From positions 116,147 to 180,146 of the forward strand of contig NZ_JAIEPC010000014.1 in the NCBI RefSeq assembly GCF_019749955.1: a stretch of DNA of 64,000 nt, in the 5' to 3' direction. The DNA comes from Sphingomonas sp. (GTDB taxonomy: Bacteria > Pseudomonadota > Alphaproteobacteria > Sphingomonadales > Sphingomonadaceae). The stretch's first letter is position 1. Every line of letters starts with the position of its first letter. A model generated the notes under the pieces. The model saw nothing but the letters and a program-made list of their open reading frames with translations. It did not search any database and was not told where the DNA came from. Positions 1 to 8,765 of the stretch are shown here, piece by piece. Position numbers and translations under genes: made by a program.

Positions 1-415
1 GCGCCTGCTCATGGCCGTAATAATCGGGTTCGCACGTCGCGAGTTCGCGCGTCCAGTCGAGGGCGAAGCCCAGCCGCTTCAACTGTGCGCGCATCGTCGC
101 GATATTGGCGCGGGTCCAGTCGCCGGGATGGACCTTCTTTTCCATCGCGGCATTTTCGGCCGGCATGCCAAACGCGTCCCAGCCCATCGGGTGGAGCACT
201 TCCATCCCCGTCATCCGCCGATAGCGCGCGAGCACGTCGCCCATCGTATAGTTGCGGACGTGCCCCATGTGGATGCGTCCCGACGGATAGGGAAACATCT
301 CAAGCACATAGCTGCGCGGTTTGTTGCTGTCGCTGTCGGCGGCGAAGGTCCGGCGCTCTTCCCAGATCGCCTGCCAGGCCGCATCGGCCTTCAGCGCGTT
401 GAAGCGCGATGCCAT
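1..415 (-). CDS. leuS: Leucyl-tRNA synthetase, N-terminal part (cut by window edge)
   Basis: Charges tRNA-Leu with leucine in the cytoplasm; class I aminoacyl-tRNA synthetase. About 138 N-terminal residues are visible, starting with ATG at 413-415 ([15 protein letters not shown]). The class I signature is present: an [12 protein letters not shown] segment with the HMGH form of the HIGH motif at residues 49-52, followed by VRNYTMGDV and [17 protein letters not shown], all typical of LeuS. The catalytic KMSKS part and the editing domain lie outside the window. The DUF3576 lipoprotein gene ends only 11 bases upstream on the same strand, so the two are probably co-transcribed. Confidence 0.97.
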   Translation of the reverse strand, partial: MASRFNALKADAAWQAIWEERRTFAADSDSNKPRSYVLEMFPYPSGRIHMGHVRNYTMGDVLARYRRMTGMEVLHPMGWDAFGMPAENAAMEKKVHPGDWTRANIATMRAQLKRLGFALDWTRELATCEPDYYGHEQA

Positions 416-426
416 TTGGGCGATCC

Positions 427-861
427 TCAGCCGGGCAGCGCAGCGCGGCGCAAGTCGCGGGCGTGGGTGAGGATGATGTCCTCCAGCTTTTGCGCGGTCG
501 CGGCCTTCACCGGCGCGTCGATCCACTGGCCGTCGCGGTTGATCTGGCGCGACACCGCGACGCGCACCGCATCGGCGCGCAGGTCCTGGTCGAGGATCGA
601 CACCGTGACTTTCATCCGTTCGGCAGGCGCCGCCGGATTGGCGTACCAGTCAGTGACGATCACGCCGCCCGACGAGTCCGTCTGGAGCAGCGGCATGAAG
701 CTGATCGTGTCGAGCGAGGCGCGCCACAGATAGGCATTGACGCCGATCGTGGTCACCCGGGCCGCGGCGAGATCACCCTTCGGCCGATCCTTGCCACCGC
801 CACAGGCAGCGACGGGCAGAAGGAGCGAGAGCAGCAAAGCGGTGCGCAACCGGCGGGGCAT
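427..861 (-). CDS. DUF3576 family lipoprotein
   Basis: A 144-residue protein whose C-terminal part ([18 protein letters not shown], then a tail ending LRRAALPG) matches the DUF3576 family, small envelope proteins commonly found beside leuS in alphaproteobacteria. The N-terminus is a short signal peptide ([13 protein letters not shown]) ending in the lipobox VAAC, so a lipid-anchored periplasmic location is expected. I chose the ATG at 859-861 because it places the signal peptide at the very start; longer readings add a non-signal-like extension. The biochemical role of the family is unknown. Confidence 0.82.
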   Translation of the reverse strand: MPRRLRTALLLSLLLPVAACGGGKDRPKGDLAAARVTTIGVNAYLWRASLDTISFMPLLQTDSSGGVIVTDWYANPAAPAERMKVTVSILDQDLRADAVRVAVSRQINRDGQWIDAPVKAATAQKLEDIILTHARDLRRAALPG

Positions 862-1034
862 GGGCAAAATCCTGAGCAAAACGGCGTGGCGCCACTCTAT
901 AGATAGTCCGTCGGGCGCCGCAAGCGCGCGCTTGCTGTGGGCGGAATGCAACACCATATCGATAAAAGCGTCAGACCTGTGGCGCACGCCGTTCGAATCA
1001 TGTTAGGGGCGTTGGTGAAAGTGAGGATGTGATC

Positions 1035-1724
1035 GTGAAGCGTCGCGTCATGGCAGGAACAGTTGCAGGGGCGTTGCTCGCCGCCGCGCTTGTTGCGCCT
1101 GCGTTCGGCGCGCCCGATGCATCCTTGCGTGCCCCGCATCCCGCGCTCGCGAAGGGCTTCAGCGGCATCGACGGCTTCACGCCGGCCTTTGCTGACCGGC
1201 GGCTCGCGGCGATGGTCGGCAAGGCGCGGATCGGCGCGCGCGATTATCAATTCACGCCGGCCGAAGCGCGCCGTTCGACCGCCCCGGTCGCTTTTGCCGC
1301 CAAGACGGTTGCCCGCGCGCAGGCTGAGCCTGAAGCGGCGCCGGTTGGTACCTCGGTCAATGTCGCGCCGATTGCCTATAATCTGGGCGTGTCTGTAGGC
1401 TGGAAGAAGTTTGTCGGCACAACCGAAACGGTGCGCGCCGATCCGGTTGGCAGTGCGCGCAGCTTCGATCTGGGTGTGCCGGTCCAAACGGCGCGGTCGG
1501 CGCGGTTGCGCCCGCTTCCCGAAGCGCCCGTCGTCGGCGCCAAGCTGACCGGCGACGATCGCACCGTGTCGACTCTCGACTCGACCAACGCTTTCCGCCT
1601 CACCCGCAATGTCGACCTGACCGGCGGCTCGCGCTTCAAGTCCGAGAACTACCGCCTTGATCGCGTGCGCGATGATCGCCGCGATAGCCAGGCCGTCTAT
1701 ATCGGGACGGCGCTGCGCTTCTGA
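1035..1724 (+). CDS. Exported hypothetical protein
   Basis: A 229-residue protein of unknown function. It has a signal peptide (basic start, then a hydrophobic AGTVAGALLAAALVAPAFGA stretch, cleavage expected after AFGA) and a soluble, basic, low-complexity-like mature part that ends in aromatic Phe (IGTALRF), reminiscent of the last strand of an outer membrane barrel, though no barrel pattern is evident elsewhere. GTG at 1035 is preferred over GTG at 1029 because the purine-rich GTGAGG lies about 8 bases upstream of it. It looks like a lineage-restricted sphingomonad envelope protein. Its last 28 bases overlap the end of the convergent thiamine-phosphate-synthase-like gene. Confidence 0.75.
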   Translation: MKRRVMAGTVAGALLAAALVAPAFGAPDASLRAPHPALAKGFSGIDGFTPAFADRRLAAMVGKARIGARDYQFTPAEARRSTAPVAFAAKTVARAQAEPEAAPVGTSVNVAPIAYNLGVSVGWKKFVGTTETVRADPVGSARSFDLGVPVQTARSARLRPLPEAPVVGAKLTGDDRTVSTLDSTNAFRLTRNVDLTGGSRFKSENYRLDRVRDDRRDSQAVYIGTALRF

Positions 1725-2269
1725 TCTTGCGCTGCGCGGTCGCCGACCCAGCCATCAATTGCTGCCCAACCGGTAAAGCGGGTACCGCTCAGGCGACGGA
1801 ACGATGGCGGGTTCATTCCCCCCAGCGCAACCGCTTTTCCGCGCGCCGCCTGCGCCAGCCGCGCTGCCCGAACGACATCGAGCGGTCGCTGATCGGCATG
1901 CGAGCGTGTCGTGAACACCGGCGAGATCAGGATTACATCTGCCCCGGCGCGTCGCCCGGCGATGACTTCGCGCAGATTATGCGCCGGCCAAGTCCTGAGT
2001 CCGCGCCCTTGTTTCAAGCTGCGGCCATGTACGCCTTGTTCGCCACGCATCGGAGTCGTCCCGGCTCGTACTAAAATCAGGCCGCGACGCCGCGCAACTC
2101 GGGCGATTTGCGCGAACAGGGCGCGTCGTTCCCCGGTCGGCAGCGAATAATGGCGGAAGATCACACCCCCGCCGCGCGGCAAGCGATCGAGCGCGGTCCA
2201 TAAGCCATCGCCCAGCCGCTCATCAGTCATCAACCAAAGGCTGAGGCAATCGGGGTGGTGGCGGCGCAC
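1697..2269 (-). CDS. Thiamine-phosphate-synthase-like (ThiE/TenI family) protein
   Basis: About 190 residues with a TIM-barrel pattern of the ThiE/TenI family: WLMTDERLGDGLW at the N-terminus, a central GVHGRSLK strand where ThiE has its pyrophosphate-binding loop, then GADVILISPVFTTRSH and a late VALGGM phosphate-binding strand. ThiE joins HMP-PP and the thiazole phosphate to make thiamine phosphate. The protein is a little short and several canonical ThiE residues are altered, so a TenI-like or divergent role is possible. A GTG start at 2267-2269 (VRRHHPD) gives the usual sphingomonad N-terminus; ATG at 2228-2230 is an alternative. It is transcribed divergently from yggS. Confidence 0.75.
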   Translation of the reverse strand: MRRHHPDCLSLWLMTDERLGDGLWTALDRLPRGGGVIFRHYSLPTGERRALFAQIARVARRRGLILVRAGTTPMRGEQGVHGRSLKQGRGLRTWPAHNLREVIAGRRAGADVILISPVFTTRSHADQRPLDVVRAARLAQAARGKAVALGGMNPPSFRRLSGTRFTGWAAIDGWVGDRAAQDQKRSAVPI

Positions 2270-2291
2270 GCGTGTCCCTATAGCAGCGCCG

Positions 2292-2960
2292 ATGCGCCTA
2301 CCGGAACCCGCCGATCGTCTCGCCGCCATTCATGCGCGCATTGCCGCCGCTGCCGGTCTGGCAAGGCGCAACCCCGCCGAGACGCAGCTGATCGCGGTGT
2401 CGAAAACCCAGCCGCCGGAGGCAATCACACCGCTGATCGATGCTGGGCACCGCATCTTCGGCGAAAATCGTGTGCAGGAAGCGCAGGCCAAGTGGCCAGC
2501 GCTGCGCGAAGCAGCACCCGATGTCGCGCTCCATCTGATCGGTCAGCTTCAGTCAAACAAGGCCGATGATGCGGTTGCGCTGTTCGATGCGATCCATTCG
2601 GTCGACCGCCCATCGCTGGTGACGGCGCTCGCCCGCGCGATGGACAGGGCTGGGCGGCGGCCGGATTGTTTCATCCAGGTCAATATCGGCGATGAACCGC
2701 AAAAGGGCGGCGTCCCCACGGCCGATCTCGCGGCGCTGCTCGCCGAGGCGCGTGCTGCCGATTTGCCGGTGACCGGGCTGATGTGCATCCCGCCTGCCGA
2801 TATCGAATCGGCACCCTATTTCGCGCTGCTGGCGAAGCTGGCGGCGGACCATGGTCTTGGCGGCCTCAGCATGGGCATGTCGGGCGATTTCGAAACAGCA
2901 GTAACGCTCGGCGCGACGCACTTCCGCGTCGGTACCGCGCTGTTCGGCGCGCGTACATGA
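2292..2960 (+). CDS. yggS: YggS family pyridoxal-phosphate homeostasis protein
   Basis: A 222-residue PLP-binding protein (PROSC/YBL036c family) that keeps free PLP balanced and influences amino acid and keto-acid pools; no catalytic activity is established. The PLP lysine sits in LIAVSKTQ at residue 38. Other family signatures are FGENRVQEAQAKW, HLIGQLQSNKA, FIQVNIGDEPQKGG and the C-terminal LSMGMSGDFETAV with TALFGAR. Length is normal for the family. The stop overlaps the ATG of the HAD gene (ATGA), so the two are probably translationally coupled. Confidence 0.96.
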   Translation: MRLPEPADRLAAIHARIAAAAGLARRNPAETQLIAVSKTQPPEAITPLIDAGHRIFGENRVQEAQAKWPALREAAPDVALHLIGQLQSNKADDAVALFDAIHSVDRPSLVTALARAMDRAGRRPDCFIQVNIGDEPQKGGVPTADLAALLAEARAADLPVTGLMCIPPADIESAPYFALLAKLAADHGLGGLSMGMSGDFETAVTLGATHFRVGTALFGART

Positions 2961-3619
2961 AGGTCAAAGGCATCATCTTCGATTTCGACGGCGTGCTGAT
3001 CGACAGCGAGTTCATCGGCAATCGCCATGTCGCGGAATTTCTGACCGCGGCGGGCTATCCGACCACCGCCGAGCAAGCGATGGCGCGCTTCATGGGGCTG
3101 TCGGGTGCCAATTTCATCGCTGCGATCGAACGCTGGATCGGCGGGCCGCTGCCGGCGCATTTCGCGACCGCGCGCGCCGAAGAAGATGCGCGGATCATGC
3201 GCGAGGGGATCGACGAAGTCGCTGGTGCGGTTGCCTTCGTGAGCGGCCTGCCCAACGATCTGCCGCGCGCGATTGCCTCGTCGAGCTCGACGCGGTGGAT
3301 CGCCCGCCACCTCGACCATATCGGCTTGCGCACGGTGTTCGGGGAACATCTCTACAGTGGCAAGGAGCATGTCGCGCGCGGCAAACCCGCGCCCGATCTC
3401 TACTGGCACGCCGCCGAAGCGATTGGTGTGCCGATTGCCGATTGCGCGATCATCGAGGATTCGCCCGTCGGGGCGACCGGCGCAGTCGCGTCGGGCGCGT
3501 TCGTGATCGGGTTATGCGCAGGCAATCACTGCGGTCCCGATCACGAGGCAGCACTGCGCGACCTTGGCGTTACCGCCATCGCGCATGATTTTGCGGCGGT
3601 AGCGCGGCTGCTCGCCTAA
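2957..3619 (+). CDS. HAD superfamily hydrolase, subfamily IA (phosphatase)
   Basis: A 220-residue HAD phosphatase. Motif I is FDFDGVLIDSE with the nucleophile Asp9 and acid/base Asp11; motif II is IASSSST; motif III is a Lys in ARGKPAPDLY; motif IV is IIEDSPVGATGAV. This layout with an alpha-helical cap fits sugar-phosphate or phosphoglycolate-type phosphatases; the substrate cannot be read from the sequence. ATG at 2957 overlaps the yggS stop. Its stop shares the tetramer CTAA (3616-3619) with the stop of the convergent ribA gene. Confidence 0.92.
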   Translation: MKVKGIIFDFDGVLIDSEFIGNRHVAEFLTAAGYPTTAEQAMARFMGLSGANFIAAIERWIGGPLPAHFATARAEEDARIMREGIDEVAGAVAFVSGLPNDLPRAIASSSSTRWIARHLDHIGLRTVFGEHLYSGKEHVARGKPAPDLYWHAAEAIGVPIADCAIIEDSPVGATGAVASGAFVIGLCAGNHCGPDHEAALRDLGVTAIAHDFAAVARLLA

Positions 3620-4689
3620 AATTGATGGCCGGTGCGGTCGCGCTTGGTTGCCAGATAGCGCTCGTTGTGCGGATTGGGCGGCAGCCGGTGCGGCACGCGT
3701 TCGGACACCTGAATCCCCGCCGCTTCAAGCTGCGCGACCTTGTCGGGATTATTGGTCAGCAACCGGACGCGGTCCTGCCCGAGTAACGCCAGCATCCGCG
3801 CCGCCACTTTGAAATTGCGCGAATCGACCGCGAAACCCAGCCGCGTGTTGGCATCAACGGTATCGAACCCCTGATCCTGCAGCGCATAGGCACGCAGCTT
3901 GTTGATCAGGCCAATCCCGCGCCCTTCTTGCCGCAGATAGAGCAGGATGCCCCAGCCGTTCGCCGCAATCGCTGCAATCGCCGCATGCAACTGCGGCCCG
4001 CAATCGCATTTGAGGCTGCCGAGCACATCGCCGGTCAGGCACTCGCTGTGGAGCCGGACCAGCGGCGGCGCACCATTCGGGCTGCCGATCAGCAGCGCGA
4101 CATGCTCGCCTGCCATTTCAGGGCTGCGGAAGGCGACGATCTCGGCCGATTCGGCGCCTGCGACCGGCAGGCGCGCGCGCGCGGCAATCACCAGCCGGGT
4201 CGCGTCTTCATGCGCTTCGATATCGGCGGGGCTGATGCGAACCTCCGAATCGCCCCCGCGAATCACGAAAAAGGCCGGCAGCATCCCCGCGAGCGTCGCC
4301 AGCTTGAGCGCCCAGCGTGCGCCGTTCGGATCATCGATGTCGATCGCGCGGTACGGCCCTTTGAGCGGGGTCAGCAAATCGAGCTGGGGATCGGCGAGCG
4401 CGGTCGCTGCGTCGAAATCGAGCCACGGCACGCGCTCGATCAGCACGGGGCAATCGGGCGCGGCCGCCGGGCGTTGGTTGACAAGCTTCAACGTTGCCGC
4501 ACGCCCGGCGGAGAGCAGCACCGGTGCCACGCCCGCAGGATCAAATGCCGCCAGCCGCGGTGCATCGGCGGTCTCGATCGGCAGCAGCGCGAGCGGACCC
4601 GCTGCGGTTTCGAGCTGGACGGGCCAACCACGGCGCAGCGCATCGATCGCCTGGGCAGCACGGCGCGGTTCGGCAGCGACGTCGCTCAA
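3616..4689 (-). CDS. ribA: GTP cyclohydrolase II with vestigial RibB-like N-terminal region
   Basis: Converts GTP to diaminohydroxyribosylaminopyrimidine phosphate, formate and pyrophosphate, the first step of riboflavin synthesis. The C-terminal half carries the zinc ligands Cys217, Cys228 and Cys230 (HSECLTG, then KCDCG), the catalytic RQEGRGIGL loop, and LTNNPDKVAQLEAAGI. The first ~150 residues look like a decayed DHBP synthase (RibB) domain: the length and position fit, but the acidic RibB catalytic motif is not evident. The start is TTG at 4687-4689, overlapping the xthA stop as TTGA, so translation is likely coupled to xthA. Confidence 0.93.
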   Translation of the reverse strand: MSDVAAEPRRAAQAIDALRRGWPVQLETAAGPLALLPIETADAPRLAAFDPAGVAPVLLSAGRAATLKLVNQRPAAAPDCPVLIERVPWLDFDAATALADPQLDLLTPLKGPYRAIDIDDPNGARWALKLATLAGMLPAFFVIRGGDSEVRISPADIEAHEDATRLVIAARARLPVAGAESAEIVAFRSPEMAGEHVALLIGSPNGAPPLVRLHSECLTGDVLGSLKCDCGPQLHAAIAAIAANGWGILLYLRQEGRGIGLINKLRAYALQDQGFDTVDANTRLGFAVDSRNFKVAARMLALLGQDRVRLLTNNPDKVAQLEAAGIQVSERVPHRLPPNPHNERYLATKRDRTGHQF

Positions 4690-5480
4690 AGCGCGAACTC
4701 GGTGAGCAGCGGGATATGGTCGGACGGCTTGATCCAGCTCCGGCAGCTCTCAAACACGTCGTGCCGCGTCGCCGCCGCCGCGACATCGGGACTGGCCCAC
4801 ATATGGTCGAGCCGCCGTCCGCGATCGGACGCGAGCCAATCCTTCGCGCGGTAGCTCCACCAGGTGTAGAGCCGGTCCGGTGGCGGCACGAATTTTCGCC
4901 CGAGGTCGACCCAGTCGTTCGATGCCTGCAAGCCGGCGAGCGCTTCGACTTCGATTGGCGTGTGGCTGACCACATCCAGCAACGCCTTATGGCTCCAAAC
5001 GTCCGATTCGAGTGGGGCGATATTGAAATCGCCTACCAGCAAGGTCGGCCCATCGAGCGATTCGGACCAGCGCGTCATCCGTTCAAGGAAATCGAGCTTC
5101 TGCCCGAATTTGGGATTGGCCTCGCGATCGGGCACGTCGCCGCCAGCGGGGACATAAACATTTTCGAGCCGGAGCCCGTTGGGCAACCGCACGCCGATGT
5201 GGCGCGCTTCCTGATTTGCCTGCCAGTCGAATCGGTCGTCTTCGACGAGCGGCAGTTTCGAGACGATCGCGACGCCGTGGTGCATTCGTTGGCCGTGCAG
5301 CACGATGTGGCGATAGCCCAGCGCATGAAAGGTCGCCGCCGGAAACTCGGTATCAATCGTTTTGGTTTCCTGCAAGCACAGCACATCGGGGGCCGCCTCA
5401 CGCAGGAATTGCTCGACGATTGCGATGCGGAATCGCACCGAGTTGATGTTCCAGGAAGCGATGCGGATCGTGTCGGCCAT
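4686..5480 (-). CDS. xthA: Exodeoxyribonuclease III / AP endonuclease
   Basis: Repairs abasic sites and trims 3' ends in double-stranded DNA (base excision repair, cytoplasm). 264 residues of the EEP/Xth fold: IASWNINSVR (Asn11), CLQETKT (metal-binding Glu38), a central LLVGDFNIAP with the catalytic Asp-Asn pair, RLDHMWAS, and the terminal SDHIPL with the catalytic His. ATG at 5478-5480 gives the family N-terminus MADTIRIASWN. It precedes ribA with a 4-base overlap. Confidence 0.95.
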   Translation of the reverse strand: MADTIRIASWNINSVRFRIAIVEQFLREAAPDVLCLQETKTIDTEFPAATFHALGYRHIVLHGQRMHHGVAIVSKLPLVEDDRFDWQANQEARHIGVRLPNGLRLENVYVPAGGDVPDREANPKFGQKLDFLERMTRWSESLDGPTLLVGDFNIAPLESDVWSHKALLDVVSHTPIEVEALAGLQASNDWVDLGRKFVPPPDRLYTWWSYRAKDWLASDRGRRLDHMWASPDVAAAATRHDVFESCRSWIKPSDHIPLLTEFAL

Positions 5481-5514
5481 GGCGCGATGTAAGCCCCACC
5501 GCCTGACAGGGAAA

Positions 5515-5546
5515 GGCCCTCGTCCCGGGGGCATGGAACGAGGGCC
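5515..5546 (-). terminator. Hairpin with short T-run downstream of lolA
   Basis: A perfect 9-bp stem (GGCCCTCGT/ACGAGGGCC) around a 14-base loop. Read on the minus strand it is followed by TTTCCC, so it can act as a modest intrinsic terminator for transcripts coming from lolA toward xthA. The T-run is only three bases long, so termination strength is uncertain. Confidence 0.55.
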
Positions 5547-5674
5547 GACCTAGCGTTCGTCACGCAGGCAGAACGGTACTTAGGGGTAACAGGGGGAAAA
5601 CCCGATGCACCGTTCGCAGTTACTGTTTTAGCGACGCAAAGCTGTCGCCAATATGAACGGTTTTCGGCGCAACA

Positions 5675-6280
5675 TTAATTCCGGCGAACGTTGCGCGTCG
5701 GCTCGTTAAAGCGAAACGCGTTGTCGGCGATCGCGATGTTGAATTTCTGATTCGCCAGCCGCACCAAGGTACGGTTGTTTTGCGCGTCAAGCGCGACCCA
5801 GCCCTGCAACATCAGCCCGCCGGGCGCGCCGCTCGTCCGCGCGAAGATCATCGTGATCTTGCCATATTCGGGATGCTTGGGGTCATTGGCTTCGACCGAA
5901 ATGACGCGGGGGTCGCCGCCGGGGATGACCTTGGCGAAACGGGTCGCATCTTTTGTAGGATCGAGCAGCACACCGAGCGGCGCATTGGCAATCGGCCAAC
6001 GTTGCTTCTGGCCAACCTGATAGTCGAGGAACCAGAGGGACTTGCCGTCAGCAACGACCAATATCGGCACGCCCTTTTCATATTGGAAGCGGATCTTGCC
6101 GGGCTTCTTGAGCGTCAGCACGCCGCTCAGGCTTTTGCCCGTGCGGTCGGTCTGGACGAAATCGGCGGTCATCGACTCGACCGCCGCCAGATGCGCCTTC
6201 ACCAGCGGCAACCCATCGGTCGGCGTGGCGGCGGCGACCAAGGGCGCGGCGAGCATGGCAATCGTCAAACGGGTCAACAA
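5675..6280 (-). CDS. lolA: Outer-membrane lipoprotein carrier protein LolA
   Basis: Periplasmic chaperone that takes lipoproteins from LolCDE and hands them to the outer membrane. 201 residues: signal peptide at the N-terminus (LTIAMLAAPLVAAA), then LolA-type strands including MTADFVQTDRTGKSLSG, KPGKIRFQYEKG, VADGKSLWFLDYQVGQKQRW and a C-terminal WVALDAQNN segment. The start is TTG at 6278-6280, chosen because a GGAG sequence lies suitably upstream and the signal peptide begins there; ATG at 6254-6256 would shorten the signal. Lies downstream of ftsK on the same strand. Confidence 0.93.
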   Translation of the reverse strand: MLTRLTIAMLAAPLVAAATPTDGLPLVKAHLAAVESMTADFVQTDRTGKSLSGVLTLKKPGKIRFQYEKGVPILVVADGKSLWFLDYQVGQKQRWPIANAPLGVLLDPTKDATRFAKVIPGGDPRVISVEANDPKHPEYGKITMIFARTSGAPGGLMLQGWVALDAQNNRTLVRLANQKFNIAIADNAFRFNEPTRNVRRN

Positions 6281-6366
6281 ACCGGATCTCCAGCGATATT
6301 CAGGCGTCCCCGCTAGATGGGGACGATTGAACCCGTCGTGAACCCGCTTGGGGTGCTGCGCGTAAT

Positions 6367-8655
6367 TCAGAGGGGATTGCCGTCGCGATCGCGCAGCACT
6401 TCGCGACGGCCGACATGGTCGGGCTTGCTGACGATCCCTTCCTTCTCCATCCGCTCAATGAGGCGCGCGGCGCTGTTATAGCCGATGCGGAGCTGCCGCT
6501 GGAGCCAGGAAGTCGACGCCTTCTGGCTCTCGACCACAAGTTGGACGCCCGCGCGATAGAGCTGGTCTTCGGGGCTGTCCTCGCCTTCGGGGGCGCCGTC
6601 GAGCGCGAAACTTTGCTCGGGCTCTTCGGTCACCGACTGGATGTAATCGGGGCGTCCTTGCCCACGCCAGTGATCGGCGACCGCGCGCACTTCATCATCG
6701 CTCACAAACGGCCCGTGGACGCGGACAATGCCCTTGCCGCCGGGCATATAGAGCATGTCGCCCTTGCCGAGCAGCTGTTCGGCGCCCTGTTCGCCGAGGA
6801 TTGTGCGCGAATCGATCTTCGAGGTGACGTGGAAGCTGATTCGCGTCGGCAAATTGGCCTTGATCACCCCGGTGATGACGTCGACCGAGGGACGCTGCGT
6901 TGCCATGATCAGGTGAATGCCCGCCGCGCGCGCCTTTTGCGCGAGCCGCTGGATCAGGAATTCGACTTCCTTGCCCGCCGTCATCATCAGATCGGCGAGC
7001 TCGTCAACGATCACAACGATCTGCGGCAGCACCTGATAGTCGAGCGTTTCTTCCTCATAAATCGGCTGGCCGGTGTCGGTGTAGCCGCACTGCACCTTGC
7101 GGCCGAGCGACTGGCCCTTGGCTTTCGCCGCGCGCACCTTGTCGTTGAAGCTCGCCAGACTGCGCACGCCGACCGACGACATCTGGCGATAGCGGTCCTC
7201 CATCTGCTCGACTGCCCATTTGAGCGCGCGCACCGCCTTGGCCGGATCGGTGACCACGGGCGAGAGCAGATGCGGGATATCGTCGTACATGCTCAGTTCG
7301 AGCATCTTGGGGTCGATCATGATCATCCGGCACTGGTCGGGCCGCAGCCGATAGAGCAGCGACAGGATCATGCAGTTGAGCCCGACCGACTTGCCCGACC
7401 CGGTGGTGCCCGCGACGAGCAGATGCGGCATCGGCGCGAGATCGGCGATCACCGCGTCCCCCGCGATATTCTTGCCGAGGATGATTGGCAGCGACCCCGG
7501 CTGATCGTCGAGCGATTCGATCAACTCACGCAAACTCACCATCTCGCGGCGCGTATTGGGCAATTCGATGCCGATCACGGTGCGCCCGGGGATCGTCGCG
7601 ACGCGCGCGGACACGGCCGACATGTTGCGCGCGATATCGTCGGCGAGCTGGATCACCCGGCTCGCCTTGATGCCGCTGGCCGGTTCGAGTTCGTACATCG
7701 TCACCACCGGGCCGGGGCGGACGTTTACGATAGCGCCCTTAACATGGAAGTCATCGAGCACCGATTCGAGCAGCCGCGCATTGCGTTCGAGCGACGCCTT
7801 GTCGATCGCGGTGCCCGGCGTCGGTGGCGCGGGTTTGAGCAGATCAACCGGGGGCAGGCTGCTCGAATCGCCGAGGTCGAACGATGCCTGACGCGGCGGC
7901 TTGGGGGCGGCGGCGGCAATTTTGGGCGCACGATCAGCGATCACCGGTGCGGGGCGCGGATCGACCGAGGCGACGGCGCGCGGCGCAGGCTTGGGCCGCG
8001 CGGGTTCGGCGATTTCTTCTTCCGCTGCCGGGAATTCGGCTGCGCGCGCTGCTCGGCGTGGCAGCTTGAATTGCCAATTTGCACCGCCCGGATCGATTTC
8101 AAAGCCCAGCGCATAGACAATGATGCCGCCCAGCGCCGCGAGCCCCGCAACCCCGCGCGTCGTCCACAAAATCGCGGTCGGATCGCCGATCGCGTCGATG
8201 CCCCAGCGCAGCAGCCCTCCAATCGCAAGGCCCGCCGCGCCGCCATAGCCCGCCGGCAGCGTGCTCACCGCACCCGCGCCGATCAGCATGAACGCGATAT
8301 CGATCAGAACAATCCCGATCAGCACCTTCAACGTCATCCGCCGCCACGCACCAACCGGGACATCGCGCCACAGCCGCGTCGCGAACAGCGTGACAAACGG
8401 CACCAGCAGCGCGGCGGGCCAACCAAGCAGCGCCAGCACGGCGTCTGCCACGATGGCGCCGGGGATGCCGAGCAGATTGGCCGCCGGCCCGCCCGACGCG
8501 GTCGACAGCGATGGATCACCGGGGCGATAGCTTGCCAATGCCAGCGCCAAACCCAAGGCTATCAGCCCGATCAACATCGCGCCGATTAAAGCGCTGCTCC
8601 GCCTTGCGCCGTGTCGGACGGTTTCACGCCAAAGCGGCGGGTGCGCGCTCGCCAT
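6367..8655 (-). CDS. ftsK: DNA translocase FtsK
   Basis: Hexameric motor that pumps DNA through the division septum and activates XerCD recombination at dif. 762 residues: four or so membrane helices in the first ~190 residues, a Pro/Ala-rich linker, the RecA-like motor with Walker A GTTGSGKS near residue 415 and Walker B IVVIVDELADLMM, and a C-terminal gamma winged helix (LRIGYNSAARLIERMEKEGIV) that reads KOPS sequences. ATG at 8653-8655 has GGGGAA just upstream; an ATG 21 bases further up lacks that support. The linker is short compared with E. coli FtsK, as usual in alphaproteobacteria. Confidence 0.96.
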   Translation of the reverse strand: MASAHPPLWRETVRHGARRSSALIGAMLIGLIALGLALALASYRPGDPSLSTASGGPAANLLGIPGAIVADAVLALLGWPAALLVPFVTLFATRLWRDVPVGAWRRMTLKVLIGIVLIDIAFMLIGAGAVSTLPAGYGGAAGLAIGGLLRWGIDAIGDPTAILWTTRGVAGLAALGGIIVYALGFEIDPGGANWQFKLPRRAARAAEFPAAEEEIAEPARPKPAPRAVASVDPRPAPVIADRAPKIAAAAPKPPRQASFDLGDSSSLPPVDLLKPAPPTPGTAIDKASLERNARLLESVLDDFHVKGAIVNVRPGPVVTMYELEPASGIKASRVIQLADDIARNMSAVSARVATIPGRTVIGIELPNTRREMVSLRELIESLDDQPGSLPIILGKNIAGDAVIADLAPMPHLLVAGTTGSGKSVGLNCMILSLLYRLRPDQCRMIMIDPKMLELSMYDDIPHLLSPVVTDPAKAVRALKWAVEQMEDRYRQMSSVGVRSLASFNDKVRAAKAKGQSLGRKVQCGYTDTGQPIYEEETLDYQVLPQIVVIVDELADLMMTAGKEVEFLIQRLAQKARAAGIHLIMATQRPSVDVITGVIKANLPTRISFHVTSKIDSRTILGEQGAEQLLGKGDMLYMPGGKGIVRVHGPFVSDDEVRAVADHWRGQGRPDYIQSVTEEPEQSFALDGAPEGEDSPEDQLYRAGVQLVVESQKASTSWLQRQLRIGYNSAARLIERMEKEGIVSKPDHVGRREVLRDRDGNPL

Positions 8656-8765
8656 TTTCGTTCCCCAAAAATGCACTGGATGTTCCGGGGCAGGACAATC
8701 GCGCGTGGCGAGTCCCGCGTCAAGCAGGCGTTGGCAGAACTCGCGGTCCAGCCTAAAGCAGGCGC

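Noticed and set aside
6415..8589. 724-codon open frame on the + strand opposite ftsK
   Set aside because: Shadow frame caused by G/C-biased third positions of ftsK; the translation is His/Arg/Asp-rich with no domain, and ftsK is unmistakable.
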